Shown: one piece after another, positions 21,798 through 34,399 of the stretch
Layout of the letters: each line of letters starts with the position of its first letter
How positions within the stretch are numbered: position 1 is the first letter of the stretch
Assembly (NCBI RefSeq): GCF_033568475.1
Contig: NC_133123.1
Span: forward strand, 159,665,753-159,729,752
Length of the DNA: 64,000 bases
DNA from: Henckelia pumila
Taxonomy: Eukaryota; Streptophyta; Magnoliopsida; Lamiales; Gesneriaceae
Direction of reading: 5' to 3'
Program-made: the position numbers and the translations under genes
Notes under the pieces: model-generated
The model's database searches: none
Seen by the model: the letters and a program-made list of their open reading frames with translations, nothing else
What the model was told of the DNA's origin: nothing

Positions 21798-22853
21798 ATG
21801 CATTGTTATTTTTCTAGTACCACCATGTCAAACTTGGCAAAGCTTGAATTCGTTGCACTCGATATCACTGAAAAAAATTATATGACATGGACTCTTGATG
21901 TTGAGATGCATCTTGAGTCATTGGGTCTAAGTGAAAGCATTAAAAAAAATAATATATCAACCTCACAAGATAAAGCAAAAACTATGATTTTCTTGCGCCG
22001 ACATCTTGATGAAGGGTTGAAATGTGAGTATCTCACAGAAAAAGACCCAATGACTTTATGGAAAGGGCTGAAAGAAAGATTTGAGCATATAAAGAAAGTG
22101 ATACTCCCGACCGCCCGTGATGAATGGAATACGTTGAGATTCCAAGACTTTAAAAAAGTCAGTGATTATAATTCTACGATGTATCGAATAGTCTCGCAAT
22201 TAAAATTCTGTGGACTTGAAGTCACAGAGATGGAAATGCTTGAGAAAAAATTTTCCACTTTTCACGCATCGAATATAACTCTACAACAACAGTATAGAGT
22301 GCGTGGATTTTCGAGATATTCCGAACTAATTGCATGTCTTCTTGTGGCGGAAAAGAACAACGAATTGTTAGTAAGAAATCATCAATCCGAACCCACTGGA
22401 TCAACGGCATTTCCTGAAGAAAATGTCGTAATGAAAAATGAAAACCAAAATCAAAGGAATAGACCAGATTTTGGTCGTGGACGAGGTCGAGGACGTGGAC
22501 GTAGAAATGACCGTGGTCGTGGACGCGGTCGTGGATATGAAAATAATCGAGATAGTTATTTCAGTAACTCATCTCAAAAGAGCGTCACGCACCACCCACT
22601 AAAAAGGCAGCATGAAAACATGAGTGAAAATGAAAATTACTCAAAAATAACCGAGAGTGTTTGTTATAGATGTGGCACTCCGGGACATTGGTCACGAACT
22701 TGTCAAGCCCCCGAGCACCTTTGTAAGCTCTATAAAGAATCGATAAAGGGGAAAGGAAAAGAGACCAATTTTGTTGAAAATAGTGACCATTTAATTGGTT
22801 CAACTAGTTTCAGTGCTGCAGATTTTTTGAATGATTTCGAAGACATTGATTAA
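21798..22853 (+). CDS. Copia gag
   Basis: 351 codons. A second ATG at 21825 (MSNLAKLEF) is the more likely start by family resemblance. The N-terminal part resembles the copia gag/UBN2 fold (NYMTWTLDVEMHL, FLRRHLDEGL). An Arg/Gly-rich stretch (GRGRGRGRR) precedes one zinc knuckle, CYRCGTPGHWSRTC (CX2CX4HX4C), that would bind RNA. The frame is intact. It ends about 130 bases before the protease frame, which is different, so gag and pol are separate ORFs or joined by a recoding or splicing event. Confidence 0.93.
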   Translation: MHCYFSSTTMSNLAKLEFVALDITEKNYMTWTLDVEMHLESLGLSESIKKNNISTSQDKAKTMIFLRRHLDEGLKCEYLTEKDPMTLWKGLKERFEHIKKVILPTARDEWNTLRFQDFKKVSDYNSTMYRIVSQLKFCGLEVTEMEMLEKKFSTFHASNITLQQQYRVRGFSRYSELIACLLVAEKNNELLVRNHQSEPTGSTAFPEENVVMKNENQNQRNRPDFGRGRGRGRGRRNDRGRGRGRGYENNRDSYFSNSSQKSVTHHPLKRQHENMSENENYSKITESVCYRCGTPGHWSRTCQAPEHLCKLYKESIKGKGKETNFVENSDHLIGSTSFSAADFLNDFEDID

Positions 22854-22978
22854 AAGATTGGTGGGACTAGATTGTAATAAATTTGTATTTTTTATGCATT
22901 TTTGTATTATAAAGCATGTTATATTTTACATTTGTATTGTACTTAATTTTTTTTTATTACATTTTTGTGAAGTTTGAT

Positions 22979-24577
22979 ATGGAAAATGCTATGAGCAAAC
23001 ATGGAAATAATATCATGGAAATTTGCATACCGGATAGTGGTACAACGCACACTATTCTGCGAGATGAAAGATATTTCTTGGAACAAAAACCAACAAAAAC
23101 AATGGTAAATACAATATCAGGTCCTGTAGACTTGATTGAAGGTTTTGGTAAAGCGAAATTTTTGTTACCTAATGGTACAAAAATTTTGATAAATGATGCT
23201 TTATATTCACCACGATCGAAAAGAAATTTGTTGAGTTTTAATGACATATATTCTCATGGGTATGATATCGAGACAATGACTGATGGAAATCAGAAATATA
23301 TGTGTCTTAACACATATAAGTCAGGAAAGAAATTTGTTGTTGAGAAACTACCAATGCTCCCTACTGGATTGCATTATACACATATAAGTCCAATTGAATC
23401 AAATATGGTAATAGATAATTCATCAATATTAACAAATTGACATGATCGATTGGGACATCCTGGTTCAACAATGATGCGAAGAATTATTGAAAATACACAT
23501 GGTCATCCACTGAAAGACCAGAAGATCTTTCAGAATAATAAGTTTTAATGTAAAGCATGTTCACTTGGAAAACTTATTATAAGACCATCACCAGCTAAAA
23601 TCCAAACTGAATCACCCATATTTCTTGAACGTATTCATGGTGATATTTGTGGGCCAATTCATCCACCATATGAACCATTTCGATACTTTATGGTATTGAT
23701 CGATGCCTCTAGCAGATGGTCACATGTATGCTTATTGTCAACTCAAAATGTGGCATTTTCAAGATTGATGGCTCAAATAATAAAATTGCGAAATCAATTT
23801 TCCGATTATACAATCAAGAAAATAAGACTTGATAATGCTGGAGAATTTACATCCCAGACTTTCAATGATTATTGTATGTCAATGGGAATCACTGTTGAAT
23901 ATCATGTAGCTCATGTTCATACGCAAAATGGATTAGCTGAATCATTGATTAAACGTCTACAACTGATTGCTAGACCAATGATTATGAAAACAAAACTCCC
24001 TATTTCTATATGGGGACATGCAATTTTACATGATGTGGCATTAATTCGCATCAGACCAAGTGCATATCATAAATTCTCCCCATTGCAACTTGCATTTGGT
24101 AAAGAACCAAATATCTCTCATCTAAGAATTTTTGGATGTATGGTGTATGTGCCTATTGCACCACCTCAACGATCAAAAATGGGTCCTCAAAAAAAAATTG
24201 GTATTTATATCGGTTATGATAGTCCATCAATCATTCGATATCTTGAGCCTCAGACAAGCGATGTGTTTACAGCACGCTTTGCTGATTGTCATTTTAATGA
24301 AGAAATATTCCCAGTGTTAAGGGGAGAAAAGAAACACATCGAAAAAGAAATCACATGGTATGTACCATCATTGTTACATTTGGATCCAAGGACCAAACAA
24401 TGTGAAAAAGATGTACAGCAAATTGTACATTTGCAAAGAATAGCAAATCAAATGCCAGATGCATTTGCAGACACAAAAGGGGTGACAAAATCATATATAC
24501 ATGCTGTAAATGCCCCAACTCGAATTGAAATTCCAAAAAACAGATTGAAGACACTTATGATGTCATTAAACGCCTGA
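22979..24577 (+). pseudogene. Copia protease, GAG-pre-integrase and integrase with two in-frame stops
   Basis: The likely pol start is the ATG at 22979. Protease is recognised by IPDSGTTHTIL. The zinc-binding GAG-pre-integrase segment (HDRLGHPG ... CKACSLGKL) contains a TGA at 23438-23440 and a TAA at 23546-23548. The integrase core follows with DASSRWS, LDNAGEFTS and the catalytic Glu in QNGLAES. At the A-run 24535-24541 a one-base change shifts the frame, ending this block at 24577. The RT block continues in another frame. Confidence 0.9.
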
Positions 24578-26463
24578 AGCGTGGAAGGCCAGTCGGTTCC
24601 AAGGATAAAAATCCTCGGAAAATAAAAGGCATAGAGAAGCACGATGATCATAAAATAGAAAATGGTGTTCCAGAAGAAACACCTGATGATGAAAATGTTC
24701 TGTCAGAACCACAAACTGACGAGAATCGTGAAATCTCAATCAATTATATTAATACTGGAAAAATATGGAACCGAAAAGACATAGAAGATATTGATGAGAT
24801 ATTTTCTTATAATGTGGCTTGTGACATCATAAATGAAAATGAGGATCATGAACCAAAATATTTTGGTGAATGTAAAACTCGTCATGATTGGGCCAAATGG
24901 AAAGATGTCATCCAGGTTGAATTGGATTCGCTGAATAAACGTAATGTTTTTGGACCTATAGTCCTCACACCTGAAGGTGTAAAACCTGTTGGATACAAAT
25001 GGATTTTTATTCGAAAGCGAAATGAGAAAAATAAAATAGTCAGATATAAAGCTAGACTTGTTGCACAAAGTTTTTCTCAAAGGCCTGAAATTGATTATGA
25101 AGAAACGTATTTTCCTGTTATGGATGCAATTACGTTTCGATATTTGATTAGTTTGGCAGTGTCTGAAAATTTGGAAATGTGTCTTATGGATGTTGTTACA
25201 GCTTACTTATACGGATCACTTGATAGTAATATATACATGAAAATCCCTGAAGGATTTAAGATGCCTGAAGCACAAAGTTCAAAACCCAGAGAATTTTATT
25301 CTGTAAAATTGCAAAGATCATTATATAGGTTGAAGCAATCAGGCCGAATGTGGTATAATCGGCTAAGTGATCACTTGATGAAAAAGGGATATGTAAATGA
25401 TCCAATATGCCCTTGTGTTTTCATCAAGAAAACAACATCCAGATGTGTAATTATTGCTGTATATGTTGATGATTTGAACATCATTGGAACGAATAAAGAA
25501 ATTCAAGAAGTTATGATGTACTTGAAAGAAGAATTTGAAATGAAGGATCTTGGAAAAACCAAGTACTGTCTGGGTTTGCAAATCAAACAAAAAGAATGTG
25601 GAATTTTTGTTCACCAGGCAAATTATACAGAAAAGATCCTTAAACGTTTTAATATGGATAAATCAAATCCATTAAGTACTCCAATGGTTGTAAGATCATT
25701 AAACATAGAAAAGGATCTATTCCGTCCATGTGAGGATGATGAAGTTATTCTTGGTCCAGAAGTACCATATCTAAGTGCTATTGGTGCCCTTATGTATCTT
25801 GCAAATTGCACTAAACCTGATATATCTTTTGATGTAAATTTATTGGCAAGATTCAGTTCATATCCAACAAAGAGGCACTGGAACGAAATTAAACATATAT
25901 TCCGTTATCTACGAGAAACGACAGATTTGGGACTTTTGTACTCAAAAGACACCAATCAAAGTATCATTGGTTATGCTGATGCTGGATATTTATCTGATCA
26001 ACATAAGACACGTTCCCAAACCGGATATGTATTTACTCGTGGAGGCACCGCAATTTCTTGGCGTTCACAGAAACAAACACTCGTAACAACTTCATCAAAT
26101 CACGCCGAGATTATTGCATTACATGAAGCAAGTCGTGAATGTGTGTGGTTAAAATCAATGACACAACATATCCAAACTTCTTGTAGATTATCAGTAGACA
26201 AGAAGCCTGTGACGTTGTATGAAGACAATGCTGCATGTATTTCTCAAATGAAAGAAGAATACATCAAAAGTGATAGAATCAAACATATCCCCCCAAAGTT
26301 CTTTGCCTACACTCAAGAGCTTGAGAAGAATAAAGATATTGATATCTGTTACATTCAATCAAGTGAGAAGAACTCATCAGATCTCTTCACAAAGGCACTT
26401 CCCACGACGATATTCAGAAAGCATATATACAACATTGGGATGGGCAATCTATGGAATATGTGA
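24542..26463 (+). pseudogene. Copia reverse transcriptase and RNase H
   Basis: Frame open from about 24556 to 26463 after the upstream frameshift. RT motifs: GYKWIFIRKRN, YKARLVAQ, and the catalytic YVDD (VYVDDLNIIG). RNase H motifs: ADAGYLSDQHKTRSQTGY, SSNHAEIIAL, LYEDNAACI. The C-terminus ends normally near the polypurine tract. There is no internal stop, so only the join to integrase is broken. Confidence 0.93.
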
Positions 26464-26619
26464 AGAATCACTCATATTAACATGATGGGGAGTTTACGTG
26501 GCTGCACTCTTTTTTCCTTGCTATGGTTTTTATCCCACTGAGTTTTTTCTAGTAAGGTTTTTAACGAGGCAGCATAAAACATGTAATAAAGACAATCATC
26601 ATATGATGATCATCATCAC

Positions 26620-26628
26620 AAGAGGGAG
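26620..26628 (+). other. Polypurine tract of the copia element
   Basis: AAGAGGGAG directly precedes the 3' LTR, where plus-strand DNA synthesis would be primed. Confidence 0.85.
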
Positions 26629-26866
26629 TGTTGAAAATATATTATATTATATTAGAATTGTTGAAAATTGAGTTGTATTATTTTGAAAATTAGTGTGTGA
26701 TGATGTAGATGATGATGATTTAATTTTTGGACTAATCTCCCATTGAGATCTATAAATAGGTCTCTCCATTTGTGTAGAAAAACACAATTTGAGAGAATAA
26801 ATTTAAAGTGTAGAGTTTGAGAATATTTTGAGTTTTTGAGTTTTATAAATTTTACTTTTCACAACA
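26629..26866 (+). repeat. 3' LTR of the copia element
   Basis: Pairs with 20733-20970 and is followed by the TAAAC target duplication. Confidence 0.95.
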
Positions 26867-26871
26867 TAAAC

Positions 26872-28264
26872 ATCTGATATTGTATTTAGATTGATGAATT
26901 TTGATCATAGTTTTATTATTTACAATATAATGAAAAATATATCACATATTAAATTTATGTTTTACTTATTTATATATTTGTGTTATATCATGTATTGAAT
27001 TCATCTTTTATTTATTTATATATTAATAACAAAAAGTAAATTAATTTCAAACGACACGATGTTTATTTGAAGGTTCTGGTCTTACTTTTTCTCAATAACA
27101 AAATACATGTAAAATATATAAATTTGAAATTTATCGATACAACACACATAATCTTAATTTAAATTCATTCTTCGATCTAAATGCAATCTCAAATTTAATC
27201 ATTTCTACAACGATTTCAAAATCCACTTATTTATCAATCCAAGATAACCTTGAATATTTGTTGACAAATGTTACAATTGTGCATAAGAGTGCAAATGAAT
27301 CGAATGGAACCGAATAATGATAGAAATTTAAAGCTCGAATTTGGCTTGAATTAAGTATATTCGAGTTCGTGTTCGATTCGAAGCTCTAAAACTTCAAATA
27401 TTTTGGCTCGAGCTCGGCTTGAAATGAAGTTCGAGTTCAGCTCGAACTATTGCTCGGATATTATGATTCAAAAAGCTCGAAATACCCGAAAATGTTCGAA
27501 ATTTATATATATTTATTATATAATAATAATAATATATTAATAAAATATTAAAACTCGCAAACTATTCGAGAACTATCGAACAAATTAATTTTGGCTCGAG
27601 TTTGGCTCGAAAAAAGTTCAAACATTTTCGGATTCGGCTCGAGTTCGATAAGTTCAAATATGAATCAAATATTTATAAAGTCAACTCGAAAAACTCGCGA
27701 TATGCCTCGATTCGTTTGCAGTGGACCCCTTGTGATAGAACCCACAAATATGGATCAACACCACGAGTCTAACGATTTTTTGTAATTATATTAAGTAGTT
27801 TGTGACATATTTGTTTGCAATCCGCCATAACTTATAATTCGATAATTTATTCAACAAGGTCCAATTAACCAATTTTGATTGTTGTGATGAATGGGCATAT
27901 TTTTTTTTACAATTTTACTTATTTGGTACAATTTTTTAGCTTTATTATTTGTCTGAATAATTTTTTAGCTTTATTTTTGTACTAAAGAAAAAGGATAAAT
28001 ATTTTTTTATGTTTTTGTAAAAAAAAATACAAGTTCGATAACTATTTGAGCTTAAACCACCGCACGAGGCGGCGCCGTCGACAGAATCCAGCCCCTTCAC
28101 CCTCCTTTCGTTCCCTCTCGAATTCAAATTTCACCATCTGAGCTACACCTTCGAAACCCAACAACCTTTTATTCACACGAAAAATATCCATTCGAACACG
28201 CGCATCGAGTGAGAGAGAGGGATGTGAAGAATTAACAAGACGGGAAGCAAAATTCTCCTGAACA
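26872..28264. other. Intergenic; TCGA-rich repeat patch and APC8 upstream region
   Basis: 26872-27295 is plain AT-rich DNA. About 27300-27720 is packed with short words such as GCTCGA, TTCGAG and CTCGAA, a simple repetitive patch of unknown origin. 27721-28264 leads into APC8; the last 200 bases are GC-richer and look like a 5' UTR. No gene is seen. Confidence 0.5.
27300..27720. repeat. TCGA/AGCTCGA-rich low-complexity patch
   Basis: Many overlapping TTCGAG, GCTCGA and ACTCGAA words occur over some 420 bp on an otherwise AT-rich background. There is no fixed period. It could be the remnant of a repeated element; no terminal repeats were seen. Confidence 0.5.
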
Positions 28265-31200
28265 ATGTCCTCTAAAGAAACCTGCCGTACCGAGCTTCGC
28301 GCCGCCGTCCGCCACCTCAGTGACCGTGGCCTATACACAGCTTCCAAATGGTAAAGCATTTAACGGCTTCAAAAACCCATCTTTTTTTTTTTTCAATTGA
28401 AGGATCCCGATTAGTTAAAAGGCCCAGTCTTTTCTGTCTGGTTTTTATGATTCTTGATTTCTTCAGGGCAGCGGAGCAATTGATGGGAATAGAACAAGAC
28501 CCTTCAAAGCACACCCCGTCACACACCAGATTCCAGCGTGGCAGCTCCAGCATCCGTCGTCGCTTTCGGAGCACTAATGCCGGAGATTCATCGGCCACCC
28601 CTTCTGCCGGGATGTCGTATGTTGCCACGCCGACAATGATGGGGATGGAAGAGTATGATTATGATCCGATTGACGGTGATATTTATCTGCTGGCAAAGTC
28701 TTACTTTGACTGCAGGGAGTATAGGAGGGCTGCTCACGTGCTACGGGATCAGACTGGGAAGAAAGCAGTATTCTTGCGCTGCTACTCTCTATATTTGGTT
28801 GGTTTCTGACTTAAACGTGGGCATCGTTTGTTTTTTGATTGTTGCTTTGCATGTTGGTTGATTGAACTTTGGCTGTTGCTTGAACTAATAGTTCAAACCT
28901 TTTTGAAGAAATGAGAATTTGAATTCTCCATTATGCAATTCCTAAGCTTTTAAATTTCAAGCAACCAGTAAAGGGGTGGCTCATGTCTGGTTTTCTAATG
29001 CTACACTCAAGCCTTAGCATTTTGAACTTGAGTGTGTTGTATTTATTAATTTAGTATCCTTACGGGTTGATTTAACCTATTCAGATCATTCTAGGAATTT
29101 GAGATGCTCTGGAAATGATTATTTGTCCTCTAACCCTTATTCTGTGTCAATTTTAGTATCAACAGACGTTAAATAAAATGTGAGTTGAAGGGTAGTTTTT
29201 GTTTCTTAGATTGTGGTAGATGACTCAACACAAGCAATCGATTTTCTGAAAGTACCCTCCAGTATATTTCGGGGTGTAGATGGGGTGTTTAGCTGCTTCA
29301 TGCTTAGGTTAAATGAATGGGCATTTAGATCTGATTCTTTGTTTGCAGATACGTGTCTTGTGGATCAGTATATCTAATGAGACTTTTTGTGGAAATACCA
29401 ATATTGCGTTAGCTTTTTACATTTTTACTATTGAATCGGAAGAGATTTTCATTTGGTACTTCGATATGTATGAATATTGAAAATATCTTTTGATTTCATC
29501 TGAGCATTTCATCGGGTTCCAAAAGCATCACTTTGGATGAGCAAATCAATGGTCTTCTGTAAAGCATAGGAGATTGACATTTTTTTCTGTTACTTATCTT
29601 TCCTGTGCGAAAGGAAGGAGGAGGCAACGATGCTTGTGCTTCATTTTGCTTTAACAGTTAGCTTGCATGTATTCCTTCGAAGTTCTGCTTGAACATTTTT
29701 TCTAATTGTAAATACAATAAGACAAACATATGATTGAAGATTCATGCGGAGGAAATAATAGAAACTTTTGATTTTGGAACTCATATGATTAATGTTATAT
29801 AAGGGTAGATAACAACATTAATCATCGTGTTGTGAATATTTGTGTACTTTTCGCTTTTCTTGTTGTGCATTCATGCTGCAGTAAATGCATATAACCAGCA
29901 ACACTGCTTGATGCAATATCAGATCATGTTAAAATCCTGAGAACGCAGAATTATGGGGAAAAAAACTGGAAAGTGGGAACAAGAAATCCATGTAAATTAT
30001 GGCAAAAAGTGTTAAACAAGAAGATTTTGAATGGTACCTCAAAAGAACCTCTGTAAGTAGTGAGACAAGAAAGCTCATTTCTATTTTAAAAACCGAAAGA
30101 GTTTTGCACATGGAATTTATGTACAAGTCGCTCATGCGATCATCTATCAATGTCCCATATGGTTATAATTAGCAATTCTTTGCATAAAAAAATGTTATAT
30201 GTAGATACTCATGCTCAGGGTGTTAAATTTTGACATTGGTACTCGAGCATTGAAATAGGATCTGACATATGAAAAGGAAGGAACGCAAACCCGGCCATAA
30301 GATTTTGCTTTGGCACTCTTCGGTCTGTGCTCCTGTTGGCCAAAATGATCAGTGAGATTTGGGAAAAGTAAATTCTTCTTGTTATTATGTGTTTGATCAA
30401 GTGACCACTATCTTATATCTCTCTATCTTGCCCACTCCCTCTCCCAACTCATTCTTAATATGTATCTGTGCCCATCATATATAAGTTTCTAACTGATGGC
30501 CTATTGGTGAAATCACAAGAAGTTCCTTAATCGAAGTTGTCAGGCTTTAAAGAAGTTATGCATGTTTGATGAGCATTGTCTGTTAGACCTTATGATTCAC
30601 CATGTAGAAGGTCAGGTTATTTGATATTTAACCAGTGGTGGCATGATCCTTTTTTCTTTTCTTTTCTTCTTTTTTATTATCTTAATTTGTTGAAATATTG
30701 TCCCACATTGGTAGGATATAGTACTGGGAGCCCTTAATATAGACAAAAGGCAATCCTCACCTCTTGAGCTAGCTTTTACGGTGAGTTAGGTCCAAGTCTC
30801 ATTTCTAATATGGTATCAGAGCCCAGGTCCTCCGTGTGTTGGATCGCCCATAATTGGGCTGCCTATAATTAGGCCAATCTTCAAGCTCCAGATGTTCATT
30901 CCAGGGCGTTTAAATCACCCGTTAATATCTCCACGCTCCAGATGTTCATTCCTGGGCGTGTGGGGGGTGTGTTGAAATATTGTCCCACATTGGTAGGATA
31001 TAGTACTGGGAGCCCTTAATATAGACAAAGGCAATCCTCACCTCTTGAGCTAGCTTTTGAGGTGAGTTAGGTTCAAGTCTCATTTCATTTCTAATATAAT
31101 TAAAGAGCTGGCATGATTTTAATTGCATGTTTACTCAACACGGACATAAGGCGTACAGAATGCTGATTGCTGCTATGAGGTTTTGGCAGTGTAACTTGTA

Positions 31201-32893
31201 TCTATTGTAACCAACGAACGGAAACGAAAACAATTTGGAGCAAGCATATGGGTCTTTGGTGTTAGGTTTATTTCTCTATGTGATTCTAACATGCATAATT
31301 ATTAACTATGATGGAAATTTCCAGCTGTTTGTGGTACTGGGCATTGCATACAAATGATCCTCTTTTTCCCATTATTAAATGTGCAGTGTGGCTGCATGAG
31401 CTGTATCATCTTACAAAAAGTTCTGTGTGTGTTTTATTTTCCGCAAAGGCTTGATTAAATTTTATTCACTTCCCTTTCTTAATGAAGGCCGGAGAAAAAC
31501 GGAAAGAAGAAGAGATGATAGAACTTGAGGGACCTTTGGGCAAGAGTGATGCTGTGAACCGAGAACTGGTTTCTCTTGAGAAAGAACTGTCAACACTGCA
31601 TAAAAATGGAACAATTGACCCTTTTGGTCTCTATGTGTATGGACTTGTACTCAAGGAGAAAGGCAGTGGGGATATCGCTAGGTCTGTGCTTGCTGAGTCT
31701 GTGAATAACTACCCTTGGAACTGGAGTGCTTGGTCTGAGCTACAAGTATTGTGTACCACAAGTGAGGTATTAAATACTCTTAATCTCAATAATCACTGGA
31801 TGAAGGACTTTTTCCTTGCCAGCGCTTACCAAGAACTCCGGATGCTTAATGAATCCTTGGCAAAGTATGAATATTTACAAGGAACATTCACTTGCAGCAA
31901 TTACATCCAAGCCCAAGTAGCTAAAGCTCAATATAATCTCAGGGAGTTTGAACAGGTGGAAATTATATTCGAAGAACTCTTAAGAAACGATCCTTACAGG
32001 ATTGAAGATATGGATATGTATTCCAATGTGCTCTATGCCAAGGAATGTTTCTCGGCGTTGAGTTATCTTGCCCACCGAGTGTTCTTGACTGATAAATACC
32101 GACCTGAGTCATGCTGCATAATTGGGAATTATTACAGTTTGAAAGGGCAGCATGAAAAGTCGGTTGTGTATTTCCGTAGGGCTCTTAAACTGAATAAGAA
32201 TTACTTATCAGCATGGACTCTTATGGGCCACGAGTACGTGGAGATGAAGAACACCTCAGCTGCAATTGATGCCTATCGAAGGGCAGTAGATATAAATTGT
32301 TGTGACTTTAGAGCTTGGTATGGATTAGGCCAAGCATATGAAATGATGGGAATGCCCTTTTATGCACTTCATTATTTTAAAAAATCAGTGTTCTTGCAGC
32401 CAAATGATTCTCGGTTGTGGATTGCAATGGCTCAGTGCTATGAAACCGAGCAACTTCATATGCTCGAAGAAGCCATCAAATGCTATAAACGAGCAGCAAA
32501 TTGCAATGACAGGGAAGCCATTGCTCTCCACCAGTTGGCGAAGCTTCACTGTGAACTTGGACAGACCGAAGAGGCAGCATTTTATTACAAGAAGGATTTA
32601 GAGAGAATGGAGGCTGAAGATAGGGAAGGGCCCAATATGGTCGAAGCATTGATGTTTCTTGCTCAACATTGTAAAAACCAGGAGAAATTTGATGAAGCAG
32701 AACTTTATTGCGCTCGTCTTCTTGACTATACTGGGCCGGTAAGTTATATTAGATTGTGTGCTTTATGTTACTTGTGCATTGTGAATTGTGATTCTCATTG
32801 CTTCATCGCTTTTGTGTGCAGGAGAAAGAGACTGCTAAGAATCTTCTTCGAGGAATAAGATACTCGAGAGATGTTGAGCATTTCCCTCCTTAA
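28265..32893 (+). CDS. APC8: Anaphase-promoting complex subunit 8 (CDC23)
   Basis: APC8 is a TPR scaffold subunit of the APC/C ubiquitin ligase, acting in the nucleus to drive mitotic exit. Four exons: 28265-28350, 28467-28797, 31488-32738, 32822-32893. They total 1740 nt (579 aa). All joins keep frame and use GT-AG. An N-terminal CDC23-type segment (TRFQRGSSSIRRRF, DGDIYLLAKSYFDCREYRRA) precedes an array of tetratricopeptide repeats. Clear examples are YRPESCCIIGNYYSLKGQHE, WTLMGHEYVEMKNTSAAIDA and WYGLGQAYEMMGMPFYALHY. It ends HFPP, like the Arabidopsis protein (EHFPI, from memory). Intron 2 is unusually long (2690 bp) and contains a TRIM retrotransposon. Its acceptor (TTAATGAAG) lacks a strong pyrimidine tract. 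Confidence 0.97.
30688..31096 (+). mobile_element. TRIM (terminal-repeat retrotransposon in miniature) in APC8 intron 2
   Basis: 409-bp element with two near-identical LTRs, 30688-30810 (123 bp) and 30970-31096 (127 bp). Each starts TGTTGAAATATTGTCCCACA and ends CTAATA. Between them lie the primer site TGGTATCAGAGC (30811-30822), about 145 bp without an ORF, and a G-rich tract (TGGGGGGTG). A perfect 5-bp target duplication, TAATT, flanks it (30683-30687 and 31097-31101). The internal part holds two copies of GCTCCAGATGTTCATTCC. Being non-coding, it must have used enzymes from another element. Confidence 0.95.
30811..30822 (+). other. Primer-binding site of the TRIM
   Basis: TGGTATCAGAGC, complementary to the 3' end of initiator Met tRNA, directly follows the left LTR. 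Confidence 0.9.
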
Positions 32894-33354
32894 ATTACTT
32901 AAATTTAAGCGGTGAGGCTGCTTTGATGATTGTTAAAGCCATGTATAGCAATTTCTTTTCTACTATTTAATGTTATTTTTCTCACATCAACAGATTATAA
33001 ATCTTTATCAGATGGAGTAACCTGAAATCCGTCCTTCCAACTCAAAACCAAATCCTTCGTTTCAAACTCTGTCCTAGAAAATTTCATGAATCTTGAACCG
33101 AGGATATGAATCTGATTCAGCCAGATTGGCTGAATCACATCAGAAAGCCGAGGACTTTACATACTTCATTCAACAGACAATGACAGTGTTTGTGATATCG
33201 ATTGTTGCTCTTAGGTTTTCTTTCCATAGTAGTTTATTTATGATATCATTATTGTAAGACCGTAAACATTAGAAGGGACTGCTTTTCGAGGCCTATGTTT
33301 TTGTATGTCAAAATTCTCAATTTATCCCGTGGAAATATACCATAAACTTCTAAC

Positions 33355-33530
33355 TATCGTTGTGTATTTGCTACCTGTAATTCTGTGCATTCCTTGAAAA
33401 TTCTGATTTTGGTTATTCCAAATCCTAAATAGATTTCTTTATCAATACAATGACATTGAAAAGATGTTGACACAATTCACAAAGGAAAACTAAACCCTGT
33501 TGCTGAGGCAAAAGAACAAGAAGCGCATAA
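33355..33530 (-). pseudogene. Broken duplicate of the 3' end of the YlmG-like gene
   Basis: GCTACCTGTAATTCTGTGCA near 33370 and the following 60 bases resemble 34184-34260. CCTGTTGCTGAGGCAAAAGA near 33495 resembles the coding end of the YlmG gene near 34403-34436. The two copies lie in the same orientation about 810-910 bp apart, with about 90 bp missing here. Only the last few codons are present, so it cannot be functional. Similarity was judged by eye. Confidence 0.6.
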
Positions 33531-33697
33531 TTCTCCAAATTTACTTCAAATTTTATCCATTAATAACTGCCTGGAATGTCCTTAGATTTCACATCTTTTG
33601 TACAAATCTTCCTGCCTTCTTCTTGTACTGAAGTGGCTATCTGGTTACACTTCAGCTTAACTAGTTAATTCTGTCAAAACGGAATTGAAAAACAAGT

Positions 33698-34042
33698 GTG
33701 GTCCTTAATGACCGTTCCACGAATAAAGGGGATTCTTATATCACTCAAGGAAGCCATAGAGCTGGCGAAGCTGCTATTGTGTTCAAGCATGGAGCTGACA
33801 TTGAGGCACTGATGCCGAAGCTTCGTCACTTTGATTATTCTATGGAGCCACGATTTCAGGAGCTAGCTGCAAAGGAAAGAGCTGAACCAAGATTTTGCTG
33901 CAATGTAAAGGACTTCGTTGTTGGAAGACATCGATTTTGTAGCATCAAGTTCTTTGGGGAAACAGATGTCAGAAAGCCTGATGTCTGCGTCGAGGTGAAC
34001 GAATGCTCTAAACCTCAAAGTAGTTCTTCTGGAATCCAATGA
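33698..34042 (+). pseudogene. NUP98 C-terminal domain fragment (nuclear pore protein pseudogene)
   Basis: The open frame reads [28 protein letters not shown] and [20 protein letters not shown]. This matches the start of the autoproteolytic C-terminal domain of plant NUP98 as I remember it (usual forms [12 protein letters not shown] and VGRHGYGSIKF). Conserved Gly residues are replaced (GRHRFC). Resemblance stops abruptly after GETDVRK, and the domain's second half and the whole repeat region are missing. There is no ATG start; the frame opens with GTG. It is most likely a captured or inserted gene fragment, not a gene. Confidence 0.82.
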
Positions 34043-34399
34043 ACAACAACGATCACTAGAGCCTTCGTGGCAATTGAACAATACAAAATCGAGTAGTAGC
34101 TGCCCGGGGTGGGACCGCGTAGGGAGGCTTTGCGGATTGAGAGCAACTAATTATAACCATCTATAAATGTATCCTTGTCTAATGGCTACCTATTATTCTA
34201 TGCATTTACTGAAAATTCTTGATTTTGTTTATCATTGAGCTTAGATTTCTATATCAAAACCAGGTCCTAATTTCATGCATAACTTGAAAAAAGGAAAACA
34301 AATGTGAACACAAAAGATATACACAAGTCACAAAAGCACAGCAAAGACAGCACAAAGTTCCATTCAAAACTGCACGTCGAGTACACACCTAAATGAACT

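Larger units (their letters stand above)
20733..26866 (+). mobile_element. Ty1/copia LTR retrotransposon, 6.13 kb
   Basis: Bounded by 238-bp LTRs and a perfect 5-bp target duplication, TAAAC (20728-20732 and 26867-26871). It carries a primer site, gag, protease, GAG-pre-integrase, integrase, RT and RNase H in copia order, and a polypurine tract. The LTRs differ at about 5 of 238 positions by eye, so insertion is recent. Pol has two in-frame stops and one frameshift, so this copy is not autonomous. Confidence 0.96.
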
